A DNA stretch of 64,000 nucleotides from a bacterium (GTDB taxonomy: Bacteria > Bacillota > Clostridia > Lachnospirales > Lachnospiraceae): positions 62,001-126,000 of the forward strand of contig JAQYCU010000015.1 in the NCBI GenBank assembly GCA_028724545.1, written 5' to 3'. A program made the translations under genes and the position numbers. Within the stretch, counting starts at the first letter, position 1. The number at the start of each line of letters is the position of its first letter. Shown piece by piece: positions 50,474 through 60,419 of this stretch. The notes beneath the pieces were generated by a model. The model had not been told where the DNA came from and ran no database searches. It was given only the letters and a program-made list of their open reading frames with translations.

Positions 50474-51085
50474 TTATATCGTATCATTTGAGATTTTCTG
50501 GACGAAACGTTTGATTTTTTCAGGGTCTTTTCCGGGCTTTTCATCATATTCCACACCGGAGGAAACATCAACTCCGTCGGGATGCAGTGCTGCAATGGCA
50601 TCTGCAACATTGTCTTCGGTAAGGCCACCGGCAAGCAGAAGGAGTTTTTCGTCGCGTGGAATATTTTTTGCCAGATTCCAGTCGAAAGTCTTTCCACTGC
50701 CTGGTTCTAAAGCGTCAAAAACATATCCTGCAATTTTGTCGCACTGATGATAAAAGTTGTAGTGCTTCATATCATTCACATTAAATGCCTTTAAAATAGG
50801 AAGAGATATCGAATCCAGAAGTTTCTCGTCAAGGGAACCGTGAATCTGGATATAATCAAATCCGGTTTCCTCTATCTGTCTGATTTGCTCTGGATTTGGC
50901 GAAACGACAACGGCAACTTTTTTTATGCCGGGGTGCAGGCAGGACATAATTTCTTTTGCCTGCGCAATCGTATTATTTCTTTTGCTCTTTGGATAGAATA
51001 ATACAAACCCTGCAAAATCAACAGCGTTGTCATTTAAGTATTGTGCTTCCTTACAGGTAGTCAGACCACAGATTTTTATTTTCAT
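50474..51085 (-). CDS. trpF: Phosphoribosylanthranilate isomerase
   Basis: A 203-residue TIM-barrel enzyme of tryptophan synthesis that converts phosphoribosylanthranilate to CdRP. KICGLTTCKEAQ holds the active-site cysteine, and IQIHG and GGLTEDNV supply the phosphate-binding loops. It stands alone, not in a trp operon, between the OPT gene and a divergent patatin gene. The ATG lies after GGAGG and AAGG. Confidence 0.9.
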   Translation of the reverse strand: MKIKICGLTTCKEAQYLNDNAVDFAGFVLFYPKSKRNNTIAQAKEIMSCLHPGIKKVAVVVSPNPEQIRQIEETGFDYIQIHGSLDEKLLDSISLPILKAFNVNDMKHYNFYHQCDKIAGYVFDALEPGSGKTFDWNLAKNIPRDEKLLLLAGGLTEDNVADAIAALHPDGVDVSSGVEYDEKPGKDPEKIKRFVQKISNDTI

Positions 51086-51226
51086 AATCCTTGTGCCTCC
51101 TTCGCAGTTGTGCTAAAATACCTATTTATAATCTTATTTTAACATAGTAGCATAACAATAGAAGGAAACTCAATTGTTTCCTATAAAAAAATAAGGGAAT
51201 GCTAAGTAATAGCAGGAGGTGATACA

Positions 51227-52066
51227 ATGCCGGGAGTTCTTTTTGAAGGTGGTTCGCTCAGACCGGTTTTTAGTTGTGGAGTTATGGATGCTCTTTTGGA
51301 AGAAGAGGTTATGTTTCCTTATTGCATCGGTGTATCAGCAGGTGCAGCAGATGCTGCATCGTATATATCAAAACAAAAAGGAAGAAATATACAAATGCTG
51401 GAACAATACCGAAATGATAAAAGATATATCAGTAAACGAAATTTTCTCAAAGAGAAAAGTCTCTTTGGGATTCAATTTGTTTTCCGTGACATACCAAATA
51501 AACTGATTCCGTTTGATATGGATACATTTCAGAGTTATCAGGGCACTTTTTTGATTACGGCAACGGATGCCCATACCGGAGAAACAAAATATTTTACACA
51601 AAAAGATGTAGACCGTGAATTTAATGTTTTTTGTGCCACCTGTGCATTGCCGGTAGCATTTCCGGCCATTACGGTAAATGGAAGGGAATATTATGACGGT
51701 GGTTTGTCCAATCCGATTCCGATTGACAAAGTAATGGAAGACGGGAATGAGAAGGCATTGATTGTTCTGACACGTCCGGAAGGCTTCCGAAAAGAATGTG
51801 GGCGTTCTGACCGGATGGCTGCAAGGGCAGTACAAAGAAAATATCCGGTGATTGCCCATCAGCTGCGTACCCGTTATGAAAAATACAATCAGTCTGTCGC
51901 AGAATGTGAACGTCTGGAAAAAGAGGGAAAAGCCGTTATTCTTCGTCCGGAAACGGAATTAGACAGTTATGAAAAAGACGTAAAAACATTGCGTCATACT
52001 TATGAAACGGGATATGAAATGGCAAGGAAACGAATGCAGGATATCAAGAAACTTTTTGATGAATAA
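51227..52066 (+). CDS. Patatin-like phospholipase
   Basis: A 279-residue alpha/beta hydrolase of the patatin family. The oxyanion loop EGGSLRPVFSCG, the nucleophile elbow GVSAG (Ser37) and the dyad aspartate in YYDGGLSNPIP (near residue 163) are all present. These enzymes remove acyl chains from phospholipids or act as cytosolic esterases; the substrate here is unknown. No signal peptide is visible. GGAGG lies eight bases before the ATG. Confidence 0.9.
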   Translation: MPGVLFEGGSLRPVFSCGVMDALLEEEVMFPYCIGVSAGAADAASYISKQKGRNIQMLEQYRNDKRYISKRNFLKEKSLFGIQFVFRDIPNKLIPFDMDTFQSYQGTFLITATDAHTGETKYFTQKDVDREFNVFCATCALPVAFPAITVNGREYYDGGLSNPIPIDKVMEDGNEKALIVLTRPEGFRKECGRSDRMAARAVQRKYPVIAHQLRTRYEKYNQSVAECERLEKEGKAVILRPETELDSYEKDVKTLRHTYETGYEMARKRMQDIKKLFDE

Positions 52067-52214
52067 TATTGTCTTGCCTGGAAGAAAACAAAGGGAATAC
52101 TAAAATTTCAAGATTTCCTATTTCCTTTTTTGTAAAAATGGTATATAATAAAATTTGATTGTGATTCTTTCCAATCATATGAAATGCGTAAATCAAAAGA
52201 TGGAGGTTATCATT

Positions 52215-53078
52215 ATGTTAGTATCAGCTAAAGAAATGCTTACAAAGGCAAAAGCAGGTAAGTACGCAGTAGGACAGTTCAATATCAACAACTTAGAGTG
52301 GACAAAGGCTATTTTACAGACAGCACAGGAGTTACAGTCACCGGTTATTTTAGGTGTGTCTGAAGGTGCTGGCAAGTATATGTGTGGTTACAAGACAATT
52401 GTTGGTATGGTTGAGGGAATGTTAGAAGAGTTAAATATTACAGTTCCTGTAGCATTACACTTAGACCATGGCTCTTTTGAAGGTGCAAAGGCTTGTATCA
52501 ATGCAGGTTTCTCATCAATTATGTTCGATGGTTCTCATTATCCAATCGAAGAGAACATTGCAAAGACAACAGAGTTAGTAAATGCATGTAACGTTCTTGG
52601 TCTTTCTTTAGAAGCAGAAGTAGGTTCTATCGGTGGAGAAGAAGACGGCGTTGTAGGTGCAGGTGAATGTGCAGACCCAGATGAGTGTAAAGCAGTTGCT
52701 GACCTTGGTGTAACAATGCTTGCGGCAGGTATTGGAAACATACATGGTAAATATCCGGATAACTGGGCAGGACTTAGTTTTGAAACATTAGATGCTATCC
52801 AGGCAAAGACAGGTGATATGCCACTTGTTCTTCACGGTGGTACAGGTATTCCTGCTGACATGATTAAGAAAGCAATTTCTCTTGGCGTTGCTAAGATTAA
52901 TGTAAATACAGAATGTCAGTTAGCATTCCAGGAAGCAACACGTAAGTATATCGAAGAGGGCAAAGACTTAGAAGGTAAGGGATTTGACCCACGTAAACTT
53001 TTAGCTCCTGGTGCTGAGGCAATCAAGGCTACTGTAAAAGAAAAAATGGAATTATTTGGCTCAGTAGGAAAAGCGTAA
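52215..53078 (+). CDS. fba: Fructose-bisphosphate aldolase, class II
   Basis: A 287-residue zinc-dependent aldolase that cleaves fructose 1,6-bisphosphate in glycolysis. HLDHGSFEGAKACINAG holds the zinc and catalytic residues, followed by EAEVGSIGGEEDGV, IGNIHGKYP and LHGGTGIP with a phosphate-binding loop. The start at 52215 has GGAGG eight bases upstream, while an in-frame codon further upstream has none. A TATAAT lies at 52144-52149. Its codon use is more regular than that of its neighbours, typical of a highly expressed gene. A terminator follows at 53103-53134. Confidence 0.96.
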   Translation: MLVSAKEMLTKAKAGKYAVGQFNINNLEWTKAILQTAQELQSPVILGVSEGAGKYMCGYKTIVGMVEGMLEELNITVPVALHLDHGSFEGAKACINAGFSSIMFDGSHYPIEENIAKTTELVNACNVLGLSLEAEVGSIGGEEDGVVGAGECADPDECKAVADLGVTMLAAGIGNIHGKYPDNWAGLSFETLDAIQAKTGDMPLVLHGGTGIPADMIKKAISLGVAKINVNTECQLAFQEATRKYIEEGKDLEGKGFDPRKLLAPGAEAIKATVKEKMELFGSVGKA

Positions 53079-53102
53079 AGAATAAAATGTTGACAATCAT
53101 GA

Positions 53103-53134
53103 CAGCTTTGCAGCTTTGGCTGCAAAGTTGTTTT
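53103..53134 (+). terminator. Intrinsic terminator of fba
   Basis: ACAGCTTTGCAGC pairs with GCTGCAAAGTTGT over 13 bp around a four-base loop, and TTTT follows. Confidence 0.8.
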
Positions 53135-53182
53135 GGATTTATAGAAAATTTAGCAGATGAATGGGTACAGGTGTAGGAAAGT

Positions 53183-53623
53183 ATGGATAGAAAAGAATTT
53201 TTTGCGATATTACGTCAGAATTTAGAAGGGTGTATCCCGAAAGAAGAGGTAGAATCCAATATTGCATTTTACCGTAATTATTTTGCAGAATCAGAAAAAT
53301 CCGATAAAGAGATAATTCAGGAACTTGGTGACCCACGTTTAATTGCAAAAACAATTATTGATGCCTACAAAGCTTCCAAAGGCCCAATGGCTGATTATTA
53401 TACGGAGCAGGCACAGAGAGAATTTCGTCAGGAAAATGCCGGTTATGAGGAAGGCGAGGGTGAAAGTTCTTCCAAATGGTATGATAAATTATTGTTTGTA
53501 GTGCTGATAGCAGCAGTTCTTATTCTGCTGGCGAAAATTCTTGGTTTTGTAGTTGTTTACATTTTACCGATTGTTTTATTGGTTGTTGTTATCAAGATTT
53601 TGATTGACTATTTTAACAGATAA
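53183..53623 (+). CDS. HAAS/DUF1700-domain membrane protein
   Basis: A 146-residue protein whose N-terminal half (MDRKEFFAILRQNLEG..., ELGDPRLIAKTIIDAYK) fits the HAAS signalling domain (DUF1700), usually found beside PadR-type repressors. The C-terminal half has two membrane segments (about residues 100-140). No PadR gene is next to it here. Function is unknown; a role in regulated membrane signalling is an analogy only. Confidence 0.75.
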   Translation: MDRKEFFAILRQNLEGCIPKEEVESNIAFYRNYFAESEKSDKEIIQELGDPRLIAKTIIDAYKASKGPMADYYTEQAQREFRQENAGYEEGEGESSSKWYDKLLFVVLIAAVLILLAKILGFVVVYILPIVLLVVVIKILIDYFNR

Positions 53624-53643
53624 TCTGTTGATAAGAGAAATGA

Positions 53644-55103
<1,460 letters not shown>

Positions 55104-55124
55104 AAACCGAATAGTATCAAATAG

Positions 55125-55169
55125 AAAACTCCGGATGGTATGACTATGAAAAACTATCCGGAGTTTTTT
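55125..55169. terminator. Bidirectional terminator after yajC
   Basis: AAAACTCCGGAT (55125-55136) pairs with ATCCGGAGTTTT (55156-55167), with T-runs on both strands. It separates yajC from the convergent PHP gene. Confidence 0.85.
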
Positions 55170-55232
55170 ACTGTTTTATTCATTATCTCCTTGCTGGTAT
55201 TTCGATAATAAGCGTTTCGGGATTTTACAACT

Positions 55233-56096
55233 TTAGAATGTGTTATGTTTATCGTGCCAGCTTCTAAACTGTTCTAAATATTCATAAGGAATGGTGAGGT
55301 TTCCACGCCCGGTTCCCAAATCAATATCAGGTTTATTGCCTCCGTGAAAATCAGAACCGCCACTTGGCAGCAGCTGAAACTCCTGTGACAGACGGCGCAC
55401 GAAAACTTCATCCTGTGTCGTGTGGTTAGAATATTTTACTTCTATTCCGACAAGTCCGTTTTCTTTAAACTCGGCAATCATTTTTCGCAAATCGGATTCT
55501 GTCATATGATAGTGAATCGGGTGTGCCAGAACGGGAATCCCCCCGTTTTGCAGAATCAGACAGATGGCCTCTGTCGCAGCAATGCGTGCGCGTGGGACAT
55601 AAAAAGGAGAATCTTCTCCTAAATAGTCTGAAAAGGCTTCTTTGGCATCTTTTACTACATGGTGTGAAATCAGGTATCTTGCAAAGTGGGCACGTGTGAT
55701 AATCGTGTCAGGATTACCCTCCTGCAAATCTTCGATGGTCATAGGGATACCGGCTTTTTGAAAACGTGCGGCCATTTCTTCATTGCGGTGCAGCCTGCGC
55801 TCGGCAAATACCTCAATTTCCCGTATGAAATGGGTATCGTGGTGGTTTATATACAGACCGACAATATGAATTTCTTTTTTGTGATGTTCGGCAGAAATCT
55901 CGATTCCCGGGATAACTTGTAGGGGAGCGTTTATCTGCTGCGCATATTGCAGTGCAGCATCAATGCCGGAAACTGTGTCATGGTCTGTCAGTGCAAAGGC
56001 AGACAGACCTTTTTTGATTGCAAGGTCAATAATTTCTTCCGGCGAAAAAGTTCCATCTGAAAAAGCAGAGTGAACGTGTAAATCAATTGTTTTCAT
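55233..56096 (-). CDS. PHP-domain phosphoesterase
   Basis: A 287-residue member of the PHP family (TrpH-like). DLHVHSAFSDGTF opens the metal site; LTDHDTVSGID, LIIHHHDTH-type residues, VLAHPIHYH and SGGSDFHGGN complete it. Characterised relatives hydrolyse nucleoside 3',5'-bisphosphate or short RNA 5' ends. GGAG precedes the ATG. It is convergent with yajC and separated from it by a strong terminator. Confidence 0.9.
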   Translation of the reverse strand: MKTIDLHVHSAFSDGTFSPEEIIDLAIKKGLSAFALTDHDTVSGIDAALQYAQQINAPLQVIPGIEISAEHHKKEIHIVGLYINHHDTHFIREIEVFAERRLHRNEEMAARFQKAGIPMTIEDLQEGNPDTIITRAHFARYLISHHVVKDAKEAFSDYLGEDSPFYVPRARIAATEAICLILQNGGIPVLAHPIHYHMTESDLRKMIAEFKENGLVGIEVKYSNHTTQDEVFVRRLSQEFQLLPSGGSDFHGGNKPDIDLGTGRGNLTIPYEYLEQFRSWHDKHNTF

Positions 56097-56243
56097 AAAA
56101 AAACTCCTTTTTGTTTTTTGCTTATAGATAATATAGCATATTTTTTACTAAAAAAAGGCATAATTTTAGGAAGAAACGTATAGTTATATAGAGAAAATGG
56201 TGTCAAAAACAAGAAGCATGGAAAATTGCTTTGGGAGTGCAGA

Positions 56244-56621
56244 ATGAAAACAAAAGCAGGTAATTTTTTTGTGATTCTGGGTATTATGTTTATATGTTCA
56301 TTGCTTTTGCTAATGCTGGTATCGGTAGTTATCTGGAAAGTGGATGCAAAAGGCAGCTTTTTGTGTGGCAGTGTTATTGCTGTTTATATCATAACAAATC
56401 TGCTTGGAGGATTTCTGACCGGAAAAATGATGGGGCAGCAAAAATTTTTCTGGGGCATGCTGACGGGGGCTACCTATTTCTTTGTTCTGTTGGCAGCCGG
56501 TGTCTGTCTGATGGGGACAAAAATTTCCGGAAATACCCAGTTAATCAGTGGTGCGATGATATGTATTATTTCTGCTATGGCAGGAGGAATGTTTGCACCG
56601 GCAGCAAAACAGATGAAATGA
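56244..56621 (+). CDS. TIGR04086 family membrane protein
   Basis: A 125-residue protein with four hydrophobic segments. It belongs to the TIGR04086 family found beside yajC/secDF in Clostridia; the role is unknown. The ATG at 56244 has GGGAG six bases upstream, better than a TTG at 56226. In many relatives a SCIFF peptide gene follows here; I do not see one. Confidence 0.75.
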   Translation: MKTKAGNFFVILGIMFICSLLLLMLVSVVIWKVDAKGSFLCGSVIAVYIITNLLGGFLTGKMMGQQKFFWGMLTGATYFFVLLAAGVCLMGTKISGNTQLISGAMICIISAMAGGMFAPAAKQMK

Positions 56622-56744
56622 AAGAAATTTTGAAATAGTAATCTAAATGTAATAAATATGTAACACATTTCCTGATAAGATATGTTATGATACCTTATCG
56701 GAGAAAGAAAGCAGAGAAAGTGAAAATTACTGGAGGAGTGGGAA

Positions 56745-57710
56745 ATGAGGCCGCAAAATGATTTCTATCATAAACCGGAGCATACAAAAGAAAATAGTTT
56801 TAAGGAGCGTTCCGGCAAGGCAATGCTCCGGAGAAAAAGCCAGTTACGGGCAAAACTGATTTTAATAAATTCTGCTGTCGCTTTAATCGTTATTATGATT
56901 GTTCTGATATGCAAAGTGGTTTCTTTAAACAGTGTTGATTCGATAAACAGTCTGGAAGCAGACAAAAACCATACGAAGCAGGAACAGTCAAAAAAGGCAG
57001 AGAAAAAGAAAAGCCAGGCAGCACCGGAAGCAACGCCAGCACCGACTGCAGTTCCGGCACAGACGGTACCGGTTGGAAAAGACCGGTGGTTGCGAAAAAA
57101 TCTTGACCCGGCGAAGCCGATGGTAGCCCTGACTTTTGATGATGGTCCGTATACGCCGGTTACAAAAAGGATTCTGGCAACATTACAAAAATATAATGAA
57201 AAAGCCACCTTTTTTTGTGTGGGAAGCCGTGTCGGACAGTATTCGCAGATGGTGCAGCAGGAATATCAGCAGGGATGTCAGGTTGCCAGTCACACATACG
57301 GACATGTTCTTCTGACAAAATTAAAAAAGAAAAAAATACTTGCGCAAATCAATAAATGCAATACCGTGTTACAAAGAACGATAGGATGTTCGTCCACAGT
57401 GCTTCGTCCACCGGGAGGTCTGGTCAGTGAAAAAGTCCGTAATACGGCAACAGAACCATTGGTCTGCTGGTCGGTTGATTCTGAGGACTGGAAGAGCCGT
57501 AACAAGAAAAAAGTATTAAAAAAATGCAGAAATATAAAAGATGGCGATATCGTGCTGATGCATGACTTGTATCCATCAACGGCTGCAGCTGTAGAAAAAC
57601 TGGTTCCACGCCTGAAGAAAAAGGGATTTCAGTTGGTAACGATAGACGAACTGTTCTATTACAAAGGCATAACTCTGGAAAATGGAAAAGTTTATTACAG
57701 TGCGAGATAG
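56745..57710 (+). CDS. Polysaccharide deacetylase (NodB-type)
   Basis: A 321-residue protein. The cytoplasmic start is followed by one membrane helix (about 40-62), a low-complexity linker, and the NodB domain from about residue 120. Motifs are VALTFDDGPYTP, SHTYGHVLLTKL and LRPPGGL, supplying the metal site and the catalytic base. It likely deacetylates peptidoglycan or a related polymer at the cell surface. GGAGGAG precedes the ATG. Its 3' end is duplicated imperfectly just beyond the stop. Confidence 0.9.
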   Translation: MRPQNDFYHKPEHTKENSFKERSGKAMLRRKSQLRAKLILINSAVALIVIMIVLICKVVSLNSVDSINSLEADKNHTKQEQSKKAEKKKSQAAPEATPAPTAVPAQTVPVGKDRWLRKNLDPAKPMVALTFDDGPYTPVTKRILATLQKYNEKATFFCVGSRVGQYSQMVQQEYQQGCQVASHTYGHVLLTKLKKKKILAQINKCNTVLQRTIGCSSTVLRPPGGLVSEKVRNTATEPLVCWSVDSEDWKSRNKKKVLKKCRNIKDGDIVLMHDLYPSTAAAVEKLVPRLKKKGFQLVTIDELFYYKGITLENGKVYYSAR

Positions 57711-57764
57711 CACTGTGAAAGTCTGAAAAGTTTCTTGCAGTGTAAGATAGTACCTGTGAAAATT
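57685..57764. repeat. 40-bp imperfect tandem duplication at the deacetylase 3' end
   Basis: The stretch from 57685 (GAAAAGTTTATTACAGTG, continuing AGATAG) recurs from 57725 (GAAAAGTTTCTTGCAGTG, then AGATAG). The first unit contains the last codons and stop of the deacetylase. Confidence 0.75.
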
Positions 57765-57810
57765 CGACAGAAAACTTCCTATAATATTGGATAAAAGTTC
57801 TTCTGACATC

Positions 57811-57840
57811 TTGCTATTTGCCTGAACACTATGATATAAT
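57811..57840 (+). promoter_or_regulatory. Likely promoter of secDF
   Basis: TTGCTA at 57811-57816 and TATAAT at 57835-57840 with an 18-base spacer, about 70 bases upstream of secDF. Confidence 0.5.
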
Positions 57841-57912
57841 GTAAATTAGCGTGATTTTCAAAAAAAGAAAAAACAAATTACGCAAATGCAGTGTTATAAA
57901 GGAGAAATTGTT

Positions 57913-60138
57913 ATGAAGGACAAGAAGAAAGCAATATTGCAATTAGTTGTCATTATTGCAGTAATCGGGCTTTGTACCTTTACGACATTAGTAGGATTTA
58001 CTAAGAGTCACAAGGGAAGTGCCCAAAACATTAAACTTGGTTTGGACTTGGCAGGTGGTGTCAGCATCACCTATGAAGCAGTAGGAGATACTCCTTCTGC
58101 AAAAGATATGGAAGATACCCGTAACATGATGCAGAAACGTGCTGAAGTTTACAGTACAGAGTCTTCTGTAGTTATTGGTGATGGTGGACGTATTTCCGTT
58201 GACATTCCTGGTGTTTCCAATGCAGAAGAAGTTTTAGAATCACTTGGTAAAGAAGGTTCTTTGGATTTTGTAGCACAGGGTGATATGGAATTTGAAGGGG
58301 ATGACCAGTCAAAACCAAAATATACAAAAGTAATTTGTAGTGGTAAGGACATTAAATCTGCTGAGGCAAATACACAGCAGAATGAAGTTACCAAAAACAA
58401 AGAATATGTTGTTTCTTTGAAGTTTAAGACAGCAGGAACGAAGAAGTTTGCTGAAGCAACAAAAGCAGCATTTCCTTCTAATGAAGTTATTTACATTGTT
58501 TATGATGGCGAAGTTATTTCTGCACCGGCTGTACAGGCTGAGATTACAAACGGTGAAGCTGTCATTTCCGGAAGTTTTAAAACATATGACGAGGCAGAGG
58601 AGTTAGCTTCCCTGATTCGTATTGGTGCACTTCCTATTGAGTTAAAAGAAATTCAGTCACAGGTAGTAGGTGCCCAGCTTGGTCTGGATGCGATTCAGAC
58701 AAGTCTGGTTGCAGGTGGTATCGGATTCGCATTAGTAGTTCTATTTATGTTAGTATTCTACCGTCTGCCTGGTCTGGCTGCATCAATTGCCTTGATTTTC
58801 TATCTTGTGCTGATGTTAGTAGGTTTAAATGCGTTAGATATTACATTAACATTGCCGGGTGTTGCCGGTATTATTCTGAATATCGGTATGGCTGTGGATG
58901 CCAACGTTATTATTTTTACCCGTATCAAGGAGGAACTGCGAAAAGGAAAGACCGTGCAGTCCAGTATCAAACTCGGTTTTGATAAAGCGTTGTCAGCTAT
59001 CATCGATGGTAACGTTACTACTTTGATTGCAGCATTTGTGCTTTATGTCAAAGGTTCCGGTACCGTTAAGGGATTTGCAACAACATTGGCAATTGGTATT
59101 ATTTTATCTATGTTCACAGCATTGTTCATTACAAAGATTATTCTGAAGGCAATGTATGTACTGGGTGTAGATGATGTAAAATACTTTGGTGTAGAAAAAG
59201 AAAGAAAAGTTATCAACTTTGTTGGCAACCGTGCAAAGTTCTTCCTGATTTCAGGTGCTTTGATTGTTGCTTGTATCGTATGTCTTTTTGTTAACAAAGC
59301 AGGACGTTGTGATGGTAACATCCTGAATTATGGTCTGGATTTCTCAGGTGGTACTACATTTGATATTACCTTTAATGACGACCAGAAGATTACAGATGAT
59401 GTTAAGAAAGAGATTGAAACTATCTTTAGTAAAGAGGCAAAATCAAACGACGTTGTCATTTCTGAGATTGCCGGTTCTAATGGTATTTCTGTAAAGACGG
59501 TAGAGCTTTCAGAAGACCAGCGTAATAATATTACAAATACTATTACAGATAAGTATAAAGTAGATGAAAAGAATATCCAGAACCAGAATATCAGTGCATC
59601 TGTTTCTGATGAGATGAAGAGTGACGCTATCGTAGCCGTTATTATTGCATCTCTGTGTATGCTGTTATATATCTGGTTCCGTTTCAAAGATATTGTGTTC
59701 GCAGGAAGTGCTATTCTGGCTCTGCTTCATGATGTTGTTGTAGTTTTACTGGTATATGCCGTTACAAAGATTTCTGTTGGTAATACATTTATTGCTTGTA
59801 TGCTGACTATCGTAGGTTACTCTATCAATGCAACTATCGTAATCTTTGACCGTATTCGTGAAAACTTAGGTGGAAGCAAAAACGAAGAAACACTTGCCCG
59901 TGTGGTAAATGAGAGTGTAACGCAGACATTAACCCGTAGTATTAATACTTCATTAACTACATTTATTATGGTTATTATGCTGGCAATTCTCGGTGTTGAT
60001 TCCATTCGTGATTTCGCGATTCCACTTCTTGCCGGTATTATCTGTGGTGGATATTCATCTGTATGTATTTCTGCTACTCTCTGGTATACGATTAAAACAA
60101 AGTTTAGTCGTAAGAAGAAAGCAATCGCTAAAAAGTAA
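57913..60138 (+). CDS. secDF: Protein translocase subunit SecDF (fusion)
   Basis: A 741-residue fusion of SecD and SecF, both RND-type membrane proteins. The SecD half (1-445) has GLDLAGGVSITYEA and GMAVDANVIIFTRIKEELRKG; the SecF half has YGLDFSGGTTFDI and YSINATIVIFDRIREN. SecDF uses the proton motive force to help complete export through SecYEG. The start at 57913 has AGGAG eight bases upstream; a longer frame lacks a ribosome site. Tandem 14-bp units and a terminator follow. Confidence 0.96.
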   Translation: MKDKKKAILQLVVIIAVIGLCTFTTLVGFTKSHKGSAQNIKLGLDLAGGVSITYEAVGDTPSAKDMEDTRNMMQKRAEVYSTESSVVIGDGGRISVDIPGVSNAEEVLESLGKEGSLDFVAQGDMEFEGDDQSKPKYTKVICSGKDIKSAEANTQQNEVTKNKEYVVSLKFKTAGTKKFAEATKAAFPSNEVIYIVYDGEVISAPAVQAEITNGEAVISGSFKTYDEAEELASLIRIGALPIELKEIQSQVVGAQLGLDAIQTSLVAGGIGFALVVLFMLVFYRLPGLAASIALIFYLVLMLVGLNALDITLTLPGVAGIILNIGMAVDANVIIFTRIKEELRKGKTVQSSIKLGFDKALSAIIDGNVTTLIAAFVLYVKGSGTVKGFATTLAIGIILSMFTALFITKIILKAMYVLGVDDVKYFGVEKERKVINFVGNRAKFFLISGALIVACIVCLFVNKAGRCDGNILNYGLDFSGGTTFDITFNDDQKITDDVKKEIETIFSKEAKSNDVVISEIAGSNGISVKTVELSEDQRNNITNTITDKYKVDEKNIQNQNISASVSDEMKSDAIVAVIIASLCMLLYIWFRFKDIVFAGSAILALLHDVVVVLLVYAVTKISVGNTFIACMLTIVGYSINATIVIFDRIRENLGGSKNEETLARVVNESVTQTLTRSINTSLTTFIMVIMLAILGVDSIRDFAIPLLAGIICGGYSSVCISATLWYTIKTKFSRKKKAIAKK

Positions 60139-60140
60139 TT

Positions 60141-60188
60141 GCTAGGAAGCGACTGCTGGGAAGCAAATACTAGGAAGCAAATGCTAAA
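60141..60188. repeat. 14-bp tandem repeat after secDF
   Basis: Three units beginning GGAAGC at 60145, 60159 and 60173, each followed by ACTGCTG or AAATACTA-like sequence. It starts within a few bases of the secDF stop codon. Confidence 0.7.
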
Positions 60189-60247
60189 AAGTATGCAAAA
60201 AGCAATTATAAAAAATATTTTTAATTAAAAATACAAAATTATGAATC

Positions 60248-60315
60248 AAAAGCCGTAGGCAATAAGAGGTTCCCTTTACCGAAACCAGGGGGATGCTCAT
60301 TTGCCTGCGGCTTTT
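60248..60315 (+). terminator. Terminator of secDF with a structured loop
   Basis: AAAAGCCGTAGGCAA (60248-60262) pairs with TTGCCTGCGGCTTTT (60301-60315) over 15 positions with one wobble. The 38-base loop contains a further CCCT/AGGG hairpin, which is unusual for a terminator. Confidence 0.7.
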
Positions 60316-60419
60316 ATAGGTATTGGATGGCAGACAGAATTAGAAAAATGTGATATGATAATTTATGTTTGAAAAGAAAAAGTGGGGGAACTTTCCCGTT
60401 AAAGGAGCAGAACAGAAAG

